Below, piece by piece: positions 34,815 to 44,355 of a stretch of DNA of 64,000 nucleotides. A model generated the notes under the pieces. It saw nothing but the letters and a program-made list of their open reading frames with translations, was not told the origin of the DNA and searched no databases. This DNA is from Phragmitibacter flavus (lineage in GTDB: Bacteria > Verrucomicrobiota > Verrucomicrobiia > Verrucomicrobiales > Verrucomicrobiaceae). The stretch spans positions 1 through 64,000 of the forward strand of contig NZ_VAUV01000018.1 of assembly GCF_005780165.1 (NCBI RefSeq). Reading direction: 5' to 3'. Made by a program: the position numbers and the translations under genes. Positions within the stretch are counted from its first letter, which is position 1, and each line of letters opens with the position of its first letter.

Positions 34815-34855
34815 TCATTCTTTAGCCCTTACCCTTCATCCTTTATCCTTTCCTT
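34815..34855 (+). repeat. pyrimidine-rich TTTATCC-type array, copy D
   Basis: TTCTTTAGCC, CTTACCC, TTCATCC, TTTATCC and TTTCC precede the TPP riboswitch by about 45 bases. Unlike the other four arrays this copy is not next to a start codon, so it may mark the transcript start region of thiC. Confidence 0.75.
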
Positions 34856-34897
34856 GACTCCCTCCCAATAAAACCCGACACTCTATTCTACATCTAC

Positions 34898-37068
<2,171 letters not shown>

Positions 37069-37089
37069 TCGAGTTATAAAGTCATCACC

Positions 37090-37320
37090 ATGATCCAAGC
37101 CGAAGATCTCGTTGGCCAGGAATGGGCGGAATGGTATTCGCTCACTCCTGAACAACGCTGGCTGGAAAGTGAACGTCTCTGGCAAACCTATCTCGCCTTA
37201 GGAGGAAGCCTTGATCCCGAACCCGATACTCAAAGTCCTTTCTTCGATGCACGAGCACCAGGTCCGCTGCCTGCTCATGGGCGGCCAGGCCTGCGTATTT
37301 TACGGCGCGGCCGAGTTTAG
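37090..37320 (+). CDS. small hypothetical protein overlapping a nucleotidyltransferase gene
   Basis: A 76-residue frame with W-A-E-W-Y-S-L-T-P-E-Q-R-W-L-E-S-E-R-L-W, a helical segment I associate with small proteins encoded before nucleotidyltransferase-like genes in planctomycetes and verrucomicrobia. L-G-G-S-L-D-P-E-P-D follows. The last 110 bases overlap the next gene in another frame, and the tail (R-P-G-L-R-I-L-R-R-G) is basic. It may be a partner or antitoxin-like protein. Support comes from composition and position only. Confidence 0.5.
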   Translation: MIQAEDLVGQEWAEWYSLTPEQRWLESERLWQTYLALGGSLDPEPDTQSPFFDARAPGPLPAHGRPGLRILRRGRV

Positions 37321-37714
37321 TCGCGACACCGATCTCGCCATCCTCGCCAGCGAAGCCAATGCGGAAAAGTTGCTTCAAGCCTTGGCCGCGTTACAGGCCA
37401 GCGTTGTCGCCGTTCCCTCTTTCGATCTCCAATACCTTCATCACGGCCACGCCATCCACTTTCGTTGTCAGCATCCCGACGCCCAAGGCATGCGGGTCGA
37501 CGTGATGTCCCGCATGCGCGGCGTCGACGACTTTCCTTCCTTATGGGAACGACGCACCGTCATTGAACTGCCCGACGGCACCCCATGCGACCTTCTTTCC
37601 CTTTCTGATCTGGTCCAGGCCAAAAAGACCCAGCGTGACAAAGACTGGCCCATGATCCGGCGTCTCGTGGAATCCCACTACTTTCAAAACCATACTGTTC
37701 CCAACGGGTATTAG
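37211..37714 (+). CDS. nucleotidyltransferase-fold protein (AbiEii/MNT-like)
   Basis: A 167-residue protein. L-L-M-G-G-Q-A-C-V-F-Y-G and S-R-D-T-D-L-A-I form the G-G and D-x-D signatures of the DNA polymerase-beta-like nucleotidyltransferase fold. V-D-V-M-S-R-M may supply the third Asp. The remainder has L-S-L-S-D-L-V-Q-A-K-K-T-Q-R-D-K-D, a pattern seen in small standalone nucleotidyltransferases. Its first 110 bases overlap the 76-residue frame upstream. Function could be toxin-like (AbiE or MNT type) or aminoglycoside-type; the sequence does not decide. Confidence 0.72.
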   Translation: MIPNPILKVLSSMHEHQVRCLLMGGQACVFYGAAEFSRDTDLAILASEANAEKLLQALAALQASVVAVPSFDLQYLHHGHAIHFRCQHPDAQGMRVDVMSRMRGVDDFPSLWERRTVIELPDGTPCDLLSLSDLVQAKKTQRDKDWPMIRRLVESHYFQNHTVPNGY

Positions 37715-37843
37715 ATCGACTTCTGGCTCATCCATGAAGATCGCTGAAGGACCTTTAACCATGGCGCGGAGCAAGGCAACGAAGATCATCCGCTGGTTGA
37801 CTCGAAGGTCGAACCGGCCGGAAAGTCTCAATCGTTCTCCAAG
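37715..37843 (-). pseudogene. fragment of an ABC transporter ATPase
   Basis: The minus strand encodes a piece resembling the region from the signature motif to Walker B of LolD/MacB-type ATPases: L-S-G-R-F-D-L-R-V-N-Q-R, then R-A-M-V-K-G-P-S-A-I-F-M-D-E-P. The C-loop is degraded from L-S-G-G-E-Q-Q-R-V. There is no Walker A segment and no start. It is best read as a gene remnant at the edge of the accessory island, but a chance match is possible. Confidence 0.45.
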
Positions 37844-37966
37844 GATTAAATTTTCACAGCTAAGGGATGCAGGAGAGGGCAAAGAGTTTGTCAAAGCGCT
37901 AGCACTGGTTTACTAAAAGTCCTACACTTAGCATTATCATCTTTAACTTGAGGCAAATTCGAAGCC

Positions 37967-39034
37967 ATGTCCCGAGACCAAAAGTCGGCAAGAGATCTAA
38001 AATTGCCACCTTGCCCGCTGCCCAGGCCGGGTGACGAGGTGATCTGGTATACGGACTCAGTTCCTCATCGCGGGAAGCTTGAGGGGCACGGAACGAAGGG
38101 GCGTCCGCACGTCAGAAGTGAGCTGCAACATTCCTTTGTATTAGATTCTTTCGATGTCGTTAGGTTACAAGATACTGCCCATCGTAGAGGACCAGCTTGG
38201 GAACATCTTCCAGATGGGGGTCGCATTTTTTGTGCAACTGCGTCAGAACAGCAATTGTTTGGCGTCTTGCTTGCTCGACCGGTCCCACCTGGCCCCAGAT
38301 ATGCCGAACTGATTACTGAAATTTGGTCCCGTGGATTTGAAATATTCGTGGTTGGCGGGACTGTTCGTGACGTTTTGGCGGGCAAAGAAACTCACGACGT
38401 TGATTTGGTCACCACCATGCCATTAAATAGCGCTTCACGCTTACTTAAGGCGATGTATCGTAGCGACCCCCAAATATCAGACAAAAATGGTTATGTAAGA
38501 CTCGGTGGAGTGCCAAGATTAGGGGATCCATTTATAGACCTGAAAATGTTTTCGCTTGCGGCCCCAGGAACCGAAAATGCAATCTTCGGTGCTGACTTTT
38601 GTAGTGACGTCGGACATCGTGACTTTTCTTGTAATGCGATATATTACGACCCAATTAACGCAGTGCTAATCGATCCATCAGGCAGAGGTATTGAGGACGC
38701 CAAAGAGAGCAGACTCTGCTTAGTCTGTGACCAAGCTTCAAGGCGCCCAAAGCAACGGGCACAAATCGTCATTCGTTTCCTAAAATTCAAAATGCGTGGA
38801 TTCGAAGCTACTGTTGAGACCATCGAAACAATAACGAAAGACTATCTTCCTGATCTTGCGGCTATGGATGGGAGCGAACGATTGCGCTATCTGAAGGCAC
38901 AAGTGATCAACAAATGTGCACCTGGCGATCGGCAAGCTAAACTTGAACAATTTCGCATATGTATGATTGAGTTTGGAGCTGAACGCGAATGGGTGAAGTT
39001 TTTCCAACCACTTGTAAAAGATATTCTTTCATGA
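37967..39034 (+). CDS. CCA-adding-enzyme-like nucleotidyltransferase, first gene of a NACHT cassette
   Basis: A 355-residue protein. Residues 20-70 look like a small beta-barrel (P-G-D-E-V-I-W...G-K-L-E-G). The class II tRNA nucleotidyltransferase head follows: V-V-G-G-T-V-R-D at 128-135, D-V-D at 144-146, a candidate third Asp at 191, motif B as H-R-D-F-S-C-N-A at 217-224, and a motif-C-like R-A-Q-I-V-I-R-F-L near 264-272. No E-D-x-x-R base-selection motif and no C-terminal tail are visible, so it is unlikely to be the housekeeping CCA enzyme. It overlaps the NACHT gene by four bases. Local base composition is AT-rich, unlike the flanks. Confidence 0.85.
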   Translation: MSRDQKSARDLKLPPCPLPRPGDEVIWYTDSVPHRGKLEGHGTKGRPHVRSELQHSFVLDSFDVVRLQDTAHRRGPAWEHLPDGGRIFCATASEQQLFGVLLARPVPPGPRYAELITEIWSRGFEIFVVGGTVRDVLAGKETHDVDLVTTMPLNSASRLLKAMYRSDPQISDKNGYVRLGGVPRLGDPFIDLKMFSLAAPGTENAIFGADFCSDVGHRDFSCNAIYYDPINAVLIDPSGRGIEDAKESRLCLVCDQASRRPKQRAQIVIRFLKFKMRGFEATVETIETITKDYLPDLAAMDGSERLRYLKAQVINKCAPGDRQAKLEQFRICMIEFGAEREWVKFFQPLVKDILS

Positions 39035-41061
39035 ACCTAGACTCTGCAATTCATTATTTTTGCAAGCCGGTTGTGAGGCACGCCGATAGGTTCGTTGAAT
39101 TGGATCCTCACGAAGACATCGGATTTGAGGTAACTCCGTTTGCGGAAATTGAACAGTATTTGAAGAGACATTTCACAACTACGACTGGCCCAGTGGAAAT
39201 TGCTGGCAGGAGTTACACTTTACCTGTCTTCGTCCCAAAAAATACAGACAAAATTTGCTATGTTTTAGTGGACGGCTCGGGTCTGCCAACAGAGGAGTCT
39301 CCGACCAAACAAACAGACACAGAGTGGATAACTGAATATTCTCATTGGATAGCTGAAAAGCTTTCGTTCTCGGAAGGATTGGCGAAAGATCAGGCAGCAT
39401 ACCTAGAGACCGAGTTTTTATCGCCGTCCCTATCTGAGGTGGACCCTTACACTCTTAGTTCGACGAGAAGCGTAACCTGGGAGTATGCGCTCTCAAGAAA
39501 AAGGTGTGTCCTATTGGGGGAGCCCGGAACTGGAAAGACAACTTTACTGAGGCGGTGGGCATTAAATTTTTGCAAGGACGTATCTAGAGGAGAGCAGCCA
39601 ACTTCGATACCTGTCTACTTTCAGCTTCGCGATTGGCAAGATGAGCATAGCGCTAGTCACGCTTTAAATCAGGCTTGTTTTGGTTCAGATGGTGGATCTG
39701 ACTCAAAAGCCACAATGCGATCACTCTGTCGCGCTGGCAGGGTAGTTCTCCTGCTCGATGGCTTAGATGAGGTTCCTGACTCGAAGCGTCAGGTGATCTC
39801 CGATATGATTTCCCGCCTTGCCAACGATTCCCCAATGATCGGAATTATTCTTTCTACCCGCACCGCCTCTTACAAAGGGGATTTTCAAGGGTTTAGTCAT
39901 TGTTTACTAAGGCCTTTCGAAGACTCACACATGCTAGAATGGAGTTACAAAAAGCTATATTCACATGACCGTTTAAGTTGGCATCGCTTTGTCAGACACC
40001 TGAATGAACTGCCTCAAATGAAGGATGCAGCAAGAAATCCGTTTTTGCTTGGATTGCTAGTGCATTTTTATCGCCAAAACTCAGTGCTTCCAAAAGATTC
40101 GGCAAACCTGTTATCTAGCTATGTTCGAGCCCTGTCAGGAGAATGGGATATGGTTCGAGGAATTAGCAGGTCAAGCGAATCTTGGGCGGCTCCTGGGAGA
40201 AAACTCTCTTCGCTTTGTCGGTTGGCATTTTGGCTGGTAGACTCAAATAGATCTGACTTTTCAACGGAAGAATTCTGCTCCTCCGAAATTAAATACGCTG
40301 AACGCGACATTTCACTTCACCTGCTCCCAGCTCTGGTGGAGCACACCGGCCTTTTACAGTGTGTAGACCATCATCGAAGAAGTTGGAAATTTTCGCATCG
40401 GACATTGATGGAGCTTTTCGCTGCGAACTACCTAGTTGAGCGTGCGGATGATGTTTCGAGTCTGTTTGTCAATCGTTGGGCGAACCCAACTTGGAGGAGT
40501 ATTTGGGTCTATGCTTGCGGTCTTGCTCAGGATGCTGGCCACCTAGTTCAGCTAATACTAAACGACAATCAAATAGCCGAGACACACAGGGCCTCTTTGC
40601 TGGCGAGAGCTTTTGCACAAAACCTAAATATGAGGGAGAGTGATATTGAAAAGGGTTGTGCTGTAATTATGAAGGCGGTGGACGATTTACTGCGTTCATT
40701 TAAGCTCGCACAATCCAGAGAACCGATTGCCAAGGATGTCTTGTGGTGTATCAAACTTAAACATAAGGAATCTCTTGCCAAGTGGGAGAATTTTAATCGC
40801 GAGGAAGCAATTGCTTTGTTGTGCGACGTATACGCAGGGCGTTCAGGCGTTTTGGGTAAATATGTCAGGAGTGTTCCAAGTGGATCTGAGTCTCTCGAAC
40901 TCGTCAAGTTCTTAGAGGGTTTGAGTCAAGAAGGTGATTTCAAAGTGAACGTTGTAGATGATGATGCGTCAGGCACTGGGCTTTTGATTATCTACATTTC
41001 CATTCCCGAGCATTCAACTGTCCAAAAAAGTGAATGGGCTTCGACCGACTGGGGAAAATGA
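39031..41061 (+). CDS. NACHT-type STAND NTPase
   Basis: A 676-residue protein. An N-terminal region of about 150 residues of unknown fold precedes Walker A G-E-P-G-T-G-K-T-T (163-171), Walker B V-V-L-L-L-D-G-L-D-E (238-247) with the extra acidic pair typical of NACHT ATPases, and a sensor-1-like S-T-R (275-277). A helical region follows (R-N-P-F-L-L-G-L-L). The C-terminal 250 residues contain no obvious TPR, WD40 or LRR repeats. Bacterial NACHT proteins include phage-defence sensors. ATG 39031 overlaps the upstream stop (ATGA). The effector might be the N-terminal region or the upstream nucleotidyltransferase. Confidence 0.88.
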   Translation: MNLDSAIHYFCKPVVRHADRFVELDPHEDIGFEVTPFAEIEQYLKRHFTTTTGPVEIAGRSYTLPVFVPKNTDKICYVLVDGSGLPTEESPTKQTDTEWITEYSHWIAEKLSFSEGLAKDQAAYLETEFLSPSLSEVDPYTLSSTRSVTWEYALSRKRCVLLGEPGTGKTTLLRRWALNFCKDVSRGEQPTSIPVYFQLRDWQDEHSASHALNQACFGSDGGSDSKATMRSLCRAGRVVLLLDGLDEVPDSKRQVISDMISRLANDSPMIGIILSTRTASYKGDFQGFSHCLLRPFEDSHMLEWSYKKLYSHDRLSWHRFVRHLNELPQMKDAARNPFLLGLLVHFYRQNSVLPKDSANLLSSYVRALSGEWDMVRGISRSSESWAAPGRKLSSLCRLAFWLVDSNRSDFSTEEFCSSEIKYAERDISLHLLPALVEHTGLLQCVDHHRRSWKFSHRTLMELFAANYLVERADDVSSLFVNRWANPTWRSIWVYACGLAQDAGHLVQLILNDNQIAETHRASLLARAFAQNLNMRESDIEKGCAVIMKAVDDLLRSFKLAQSREPIAKDVLWCIKLKHKESLAKWENFNREEAIALLCDVYAGRSGVLGKYVRSVPSGSESLELVKFLEGLSQEGDFKVNVVDDDASGTGLLIIYISIPEHSTVQKSEWASTDWGK

Positions 41062-41201
41062 CGTCAGTGTGCAAAATATGACCGCGTTCCGTGCTTGCCT
41101 GTCCCCCCCATATTCTCACTTCAGTTTTAAGGAGAGGCCGATGTCATCGGTAAAATTATATCCGCCGTTGCTAACCAAAGTTCCGAAGCTAAAGAAACCC
41201 C

Positions 41202-42006
41202 ATGAACCCCACCCTCTGCATTCTCGGCGGCTGCAATGGAGCGGGGAAGACAACACTCGCGCGAGAATTGCTGCCGAGGCTGGGGTTGATGCGCTTTCTG
41301 AACGCGGACGAGGTAGCGCGAGGGCTTTCGCCGCTCGATCCTTCACTCAGCGCATTCAAAGCGGGTCGTCTTGTCCTGGAGGAAGCGCGTTCTATGATCA
41401 AGGCCAAGGCGAGCTTTGCTTTTGAGCCGGAAGCCTTGGGAAGGCTGTAGACAGACTGATCGGAGATCAGCCCGAAGGGCGGCGGACTGGGATGTCCGTC
41501 GTCAATCGACACTCAGCGGAAAAACCTATGTGGCGTTGATTCGAGATGCGAAAGAAAAGGGTTATCGCATCCTGTTACACTACATTGTCATCGGCTCTGC
41601 CACGCAGGCCGTCGATCGTGTGGCGTTGCGGGTGAAATTGGGAGGGCACAATGTGCCGAATGACGATGTGCACCGCCGCTTTGAACGTAGCCGCAGGCAC
41701 TTCATCGAAGCTTGCCTGCCACTTGCTGATGAATGGGGATTGTGGGATAATCAACAACCACCGCCAAAGCAGATCGCTGACAGCCAAACGTATACCCTCG
41801 ACCAACTGCTAGCCATGCTCAATTTCCCCAACCTCCAGGAAACGCCTCCCGCTGAAATGTCGGAAATGTCTAAGATCGAGCTCGAAGCCAGCCGCGTCGC
41901 AACAGAGAAGATGCTCGACTACTACAAGCGCATTGGCATCAAGGTGACGCCTCAGATGACGCTGGCTCCTGAAAAGCCGAAGCGGACGCGGCGTAAAGTT
42001 GGGTGA
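41202..42006 (+). pseudogene. zeta-toxin-like P-loop kinase interrupted by a 79-base insertion
   Basis: The 5' part (41202-41426) encodes I-L-G-G-C-N-G-A-G-K-T-T-L, N-A-D-E-V-A-R-G-L and S-F-A-F-E, as in COG4185/zeta-like kinases. The 3' part (from 41506, another frame) resumes exactly with S-T-L-S-G-K-T-Y and continues through G-Y-R-I-L-L-H-Y-I to a complete C-terminus. Only 41427-41505 separates the halves and it brings a stop and a +1 shift. The gene is therefore broken unless the segment is removed or bypassed. An ORF with a strong AAGGAG site starts at 41141 upstream and overlaps it; an antitoxin was not identified. Confidence 0.82.
41427..41505. repeat. 79-base insert of four consecutive hairpins
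   Basis: Four perfect short inverted repeats follow one another: AGCCTT-GGG-AAGGCT (41432-41446), CTGATC-GGA-GATCAG (41456-41470), GCCC-GAA-GGGC (41470-41480) and CGGAC-TGGGAT-GTCCG (41483-41498). The segment lies exactly between the F-E and S-T-L codons of the kinase. No target duplication is obvious. It resembles a small palindromic element. Confidence 0.7.
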
Positions 42007-42106
42007 TGCTCTTGCTCTGACCAACTCAACTGCCGAGGAGCTGAGGTGTGCTTCATCTCCCCATGAACTTCCGGTTCTTCCCGGTCGCCGTTTTCGAGTT
42101 GTCACC

Positions 42107-42625
42107 CTACTGAGCTTCGGGGGCTTCAGTGAGAAATGCCAGATCAAAAATAAGCTTGGCCTCTTTGGCGTAGTCGCCTGGCTCACTGAGGATTACTTCG
42201 CCTTGCACCCGGTCACCCGTGATCGTGGCTTTGCCTTTCAGGATGGTTTGGTCCGCCTCGTTCTTCTTGGAGAAGACTGCCCCGCCACCGTCCCCCACCA
42301 GGTAACGTAGCGTGCCGTCGGGCTTGAAGGAGGCTTTAATATAAGAAGCATTACCTTCCAAGGTCTGCGTCTCTTCCGCGTTCGCCTTTACCACCTGCTC
42401 AATCTGTTTCGCCGTCAGCGGCTTGACGGTCGCAATCACAATGATGCGGGGATCATTGAACGATTTCCCTCGCAGTGCGACCACATGGTTATAAACCGTG
42501 GGGCGGCCTTGCACGCTGAGACTGGCCTCAGCTTGTGCCGATGCTTCCTGAGCTACGGCGATAACTGGCAGGGTGGTGACCAAAAAAGCCGTGACGGCCA
42601 TCGAACGAATAAGTGGAAGAATCAT
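42107..42625 (-). CDS. secreted hypothetical protein (paralogue pair, member 1)
   Basis: About 172 residues. A signal peptide (S-M-A-V-T-A-F-L-V-T-T-L-P-V-I-A-V-A-Q) is followed by a beta-rich domain with V-V-A-L-R-G-K-S-F-N-D-P-R-I-I-V, A-S-F-K-P-D-G-T-L and a closing L-I-F-D-L-A-F-L-T. It resembles the first domain of the larger protein encoded at 42794-43831, and both are transcribed in the same direction. The start at 42625 gives the signal peptide at the N-terminus; the frame opens at 42703. No known family was recognised. Confidence 0.7.
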   Translation of the reverse strand: MILPLIRSMAVTAFLVTTLPVIAVAQEASAQAEASLSVQGRPTVYNHVVALRGKSFNDPRIIVIATVKPLTAKQIEQVVKANAEETQTLEGNASYIKASFKPDGTLRYLVGDGGGAVFSKKNEADQTILKGKATITGDRVQGEVILSEPGDYAKEAKLIFDLAFLTEAPEAQ

Positions 42626-42793
42626 ATGGCGGATTGGAGCGCTTTGGGAAATCCCTGTCAACCGATCTGGATCAGAATTTGGTAGATGAACGTAGTGATC
42701 CATTCGATCAGAACACGACCAACTCCTGGCTGCTGTCTTGCATACGTATTCAGCGATTCAGTTTCGGGCGCAGAGCAGACCTGCCATCCCCTT

Positions 42794-43831
42794 CTAGAAT
42801 CCTGCGGGGATTTGTTTCATCGCTTCTTTGATCAGACGATTGGCCTCGGCTTCGATACTTTCGGCATCGGTGGTTTTGCTTTTGGCGGGTTTGGATTCTG
42901 CGGATGGTGAAGAAGAAGAAGTCGGAGGATTCGACCAGTCGAGTCCTTGGGTGAAGATTTTGACCGTGCATCCTTTGCCTGCTGGCTGAACCATGATGGT
43001 CAGCTCAGCACCATTGAGCTTGCGTTTGAGAATGGCATTGGTTTTCGCCATCAAACCGCCAGGAGTTTCCTTCCAACCTTGCTTCTTCAACTTGGCAGAA
43101 AAGTCGTTGGCCACCACGCTGACGGAAGCATCGGAACGAAATCCGATGTGCTCTACCACTTTTTTGTATTCCACATCGACGGCACCCGCAGGAAGAGGAA
43201 GTTCAGACACAGGCATTTTCGGTCCGGCATCGACGGGTTTCTCCCTCTCTTCCTCCGAAGCGGCATCGGCATCGGCCTTCTTTGGCATGGCGCTGGCCGG
43301 ATCGGCTACGGCAACAAATGCACCCTTCGGCAAAGGGGCGGAAAATGTCAGGTCGACGTTCCATTTTTGGTCAAAGGCATCAAGTTCTCCGCCGGTGGCG
43401 AGCTGACCTGAAACATGCGTCTCGGTGACTTTAAAATCGATCATCTTGATTTCGCCGACGGCGGAAAAAGGGGATTTCTCATGCGCGGTATGTGCCACTT
43501 CGCAACCGAAGATACCACCGTCTTTGAACACGCTGATCATCAGGGCGCTACCCAACTTTTTAAATGCGGCATCAAATTCCGGCTTCTTGGATTTTGATGG
43601 ATCTTTCTCAGTAAAGATCAGACGAATCGCCGCCTTGTCACTGAATGGCTCGCGTGTTTGCACCACCAGATGCTGGATTTTGCCATCTTTGCCGTCGCCT
43701 AGAAAGGTGCCTTTGACGACGGGATTATCTGGAAGTGTCTGCGCTTGCAAACTCCAAGAACTCATGTTAATCGCCAATGCGGCTAAGAGAATCGCGAGCG
43801 ATGGTGACACAACTGAAGGATAATGTTTCAT
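42794..43831 (-). CDS. secreted hypothetical protein (paralogue pair, member 2)
   Basis: About 345 residues. A signal peptide (S-L-A-I-L-L-A-A-L-A-I-N-M-S-S-W-S-L-Q-A) precedes a domain with V-V-Q-T-R-E-P-F-S-D-K-A-A-I-R-L-I-F-T-E-K and W-N-V-D-L-T-F-S-A-P, matching the short neighbour at 42107. A Glu/Lys-rich linker leads to a second domain with P-L-P-A-G-A-V-D-V-E-Y and Q-G-W-K-E-T-P. The C-terminus is Ser/Lys-rich then helical. The 43831 start follows from the signal peptide. Function unknown. Confidence 0.72.
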   Translation of the reverse strand: MKHYPSVVSPSLAILLAALAINMSSWSLQAQTLPDNPVVKGTFLGDGKDGKIQHLVVQTREPFSDKAAIRLIFTEKDPSKSKKPEFDAAFKKLGSALMISVFKDGGIFGCEVAHTAHEKSPFSAVGEIKMIDFKVTETHVSGQLATGGELDAFDQKWNVDLTFSAPLPKGAFVAVADPASAMPKKADADAASEEEREKPVDAGPKMPVSELPLPAGAVDVEYKKVVEHIGFRSDASVSVVANDFSAKLKKQGWKETPGGLMAKTNAILKRKLNGAELTIMVQPAGKGCTVKIFTQGLDWSNPPTSSSSPSAESKPAKSKTTDAESIEAEANRLIKEAMKQIPAGF

Positions 43832-44355
43832 GATTTTACTGGGACTGTCGAAGTGGCCCGAAATCGTCACTTCATGGTATGATGGTGGGTTCTTTTGTTC
43901 GTGTGACCAAGGTTTTGCATTCACGGCAGGTAAACGCTCACAAATTTATCGTTGGCGTTTCCCTTCCAAACCAACTGACCGTTCTCACGTGGCGTCGAGT
44001 TTTCCGGTCACCTTGCCTAAACCTTTTCCTCATTGAACGGAACGAAGATATCGAGATGACATACTTTTTCCATCCCGCCGGGATCACCAGTTTCACAGAG
44101 GAATCACAGCCATAAGCCCAAGGCCACGTCTCAACTCGCACATATTAACAGTGCAATTGATCAATAGGACAACGCCAACCAATTGGAGCAATAGCAAGAC
44201 CACACGCCCCATATCCCAATGACGTTTTTGTGGATAGATGATTCATAAATAAATGTGTTCCCATGAACTACTCAAAAACTGTGCTTTTCATCTTCTCGAC
44301 GCTATTCCTAAAAAGTGATTGCACTTGAATAAGTCACGCTTCTAAGATAGTGGCT
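43832..44355. other. 524-base intergenic region, no supported gene
   Basis: Spacer between the divergent secreted protein and the delta-60 protein. It is AT-richer than its flanks. Short open frames show no family features. The only feature seen is a promoter-like pair near its right end. Confidence 0.5.
44319..44348 (+). promoter_or_regulatory. sigma70-like promoter candidate for the delta-60 gene
   Basis: TTGCAC (44319-44324) and TAAGAT (44343-44348) are separated by 18 bases. The start codon at 44356 would leave almost no leader, so either the mRNA is nearly leaderless or this match is by chance. Confidence 0.3.

Noticed and set aside
34854-34890. TTGACT upstream of the TPP riboswitch as a -35 box
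   Set aside because: The nearest -10-like hexamer (TATTCT) is about 24 bases away, too far for a normal sigma70 promoter.
41141-41425. ORF with a good AAGGAG site beginning M-S-S-V-K-L-Y-P-P upstream of the kinase
   Set aside because: Its first 20 codons may be real, perhaps an antitoxin remnant or leader, but it then runs through the kinase gene in a wrong frame. Not called as a gene.
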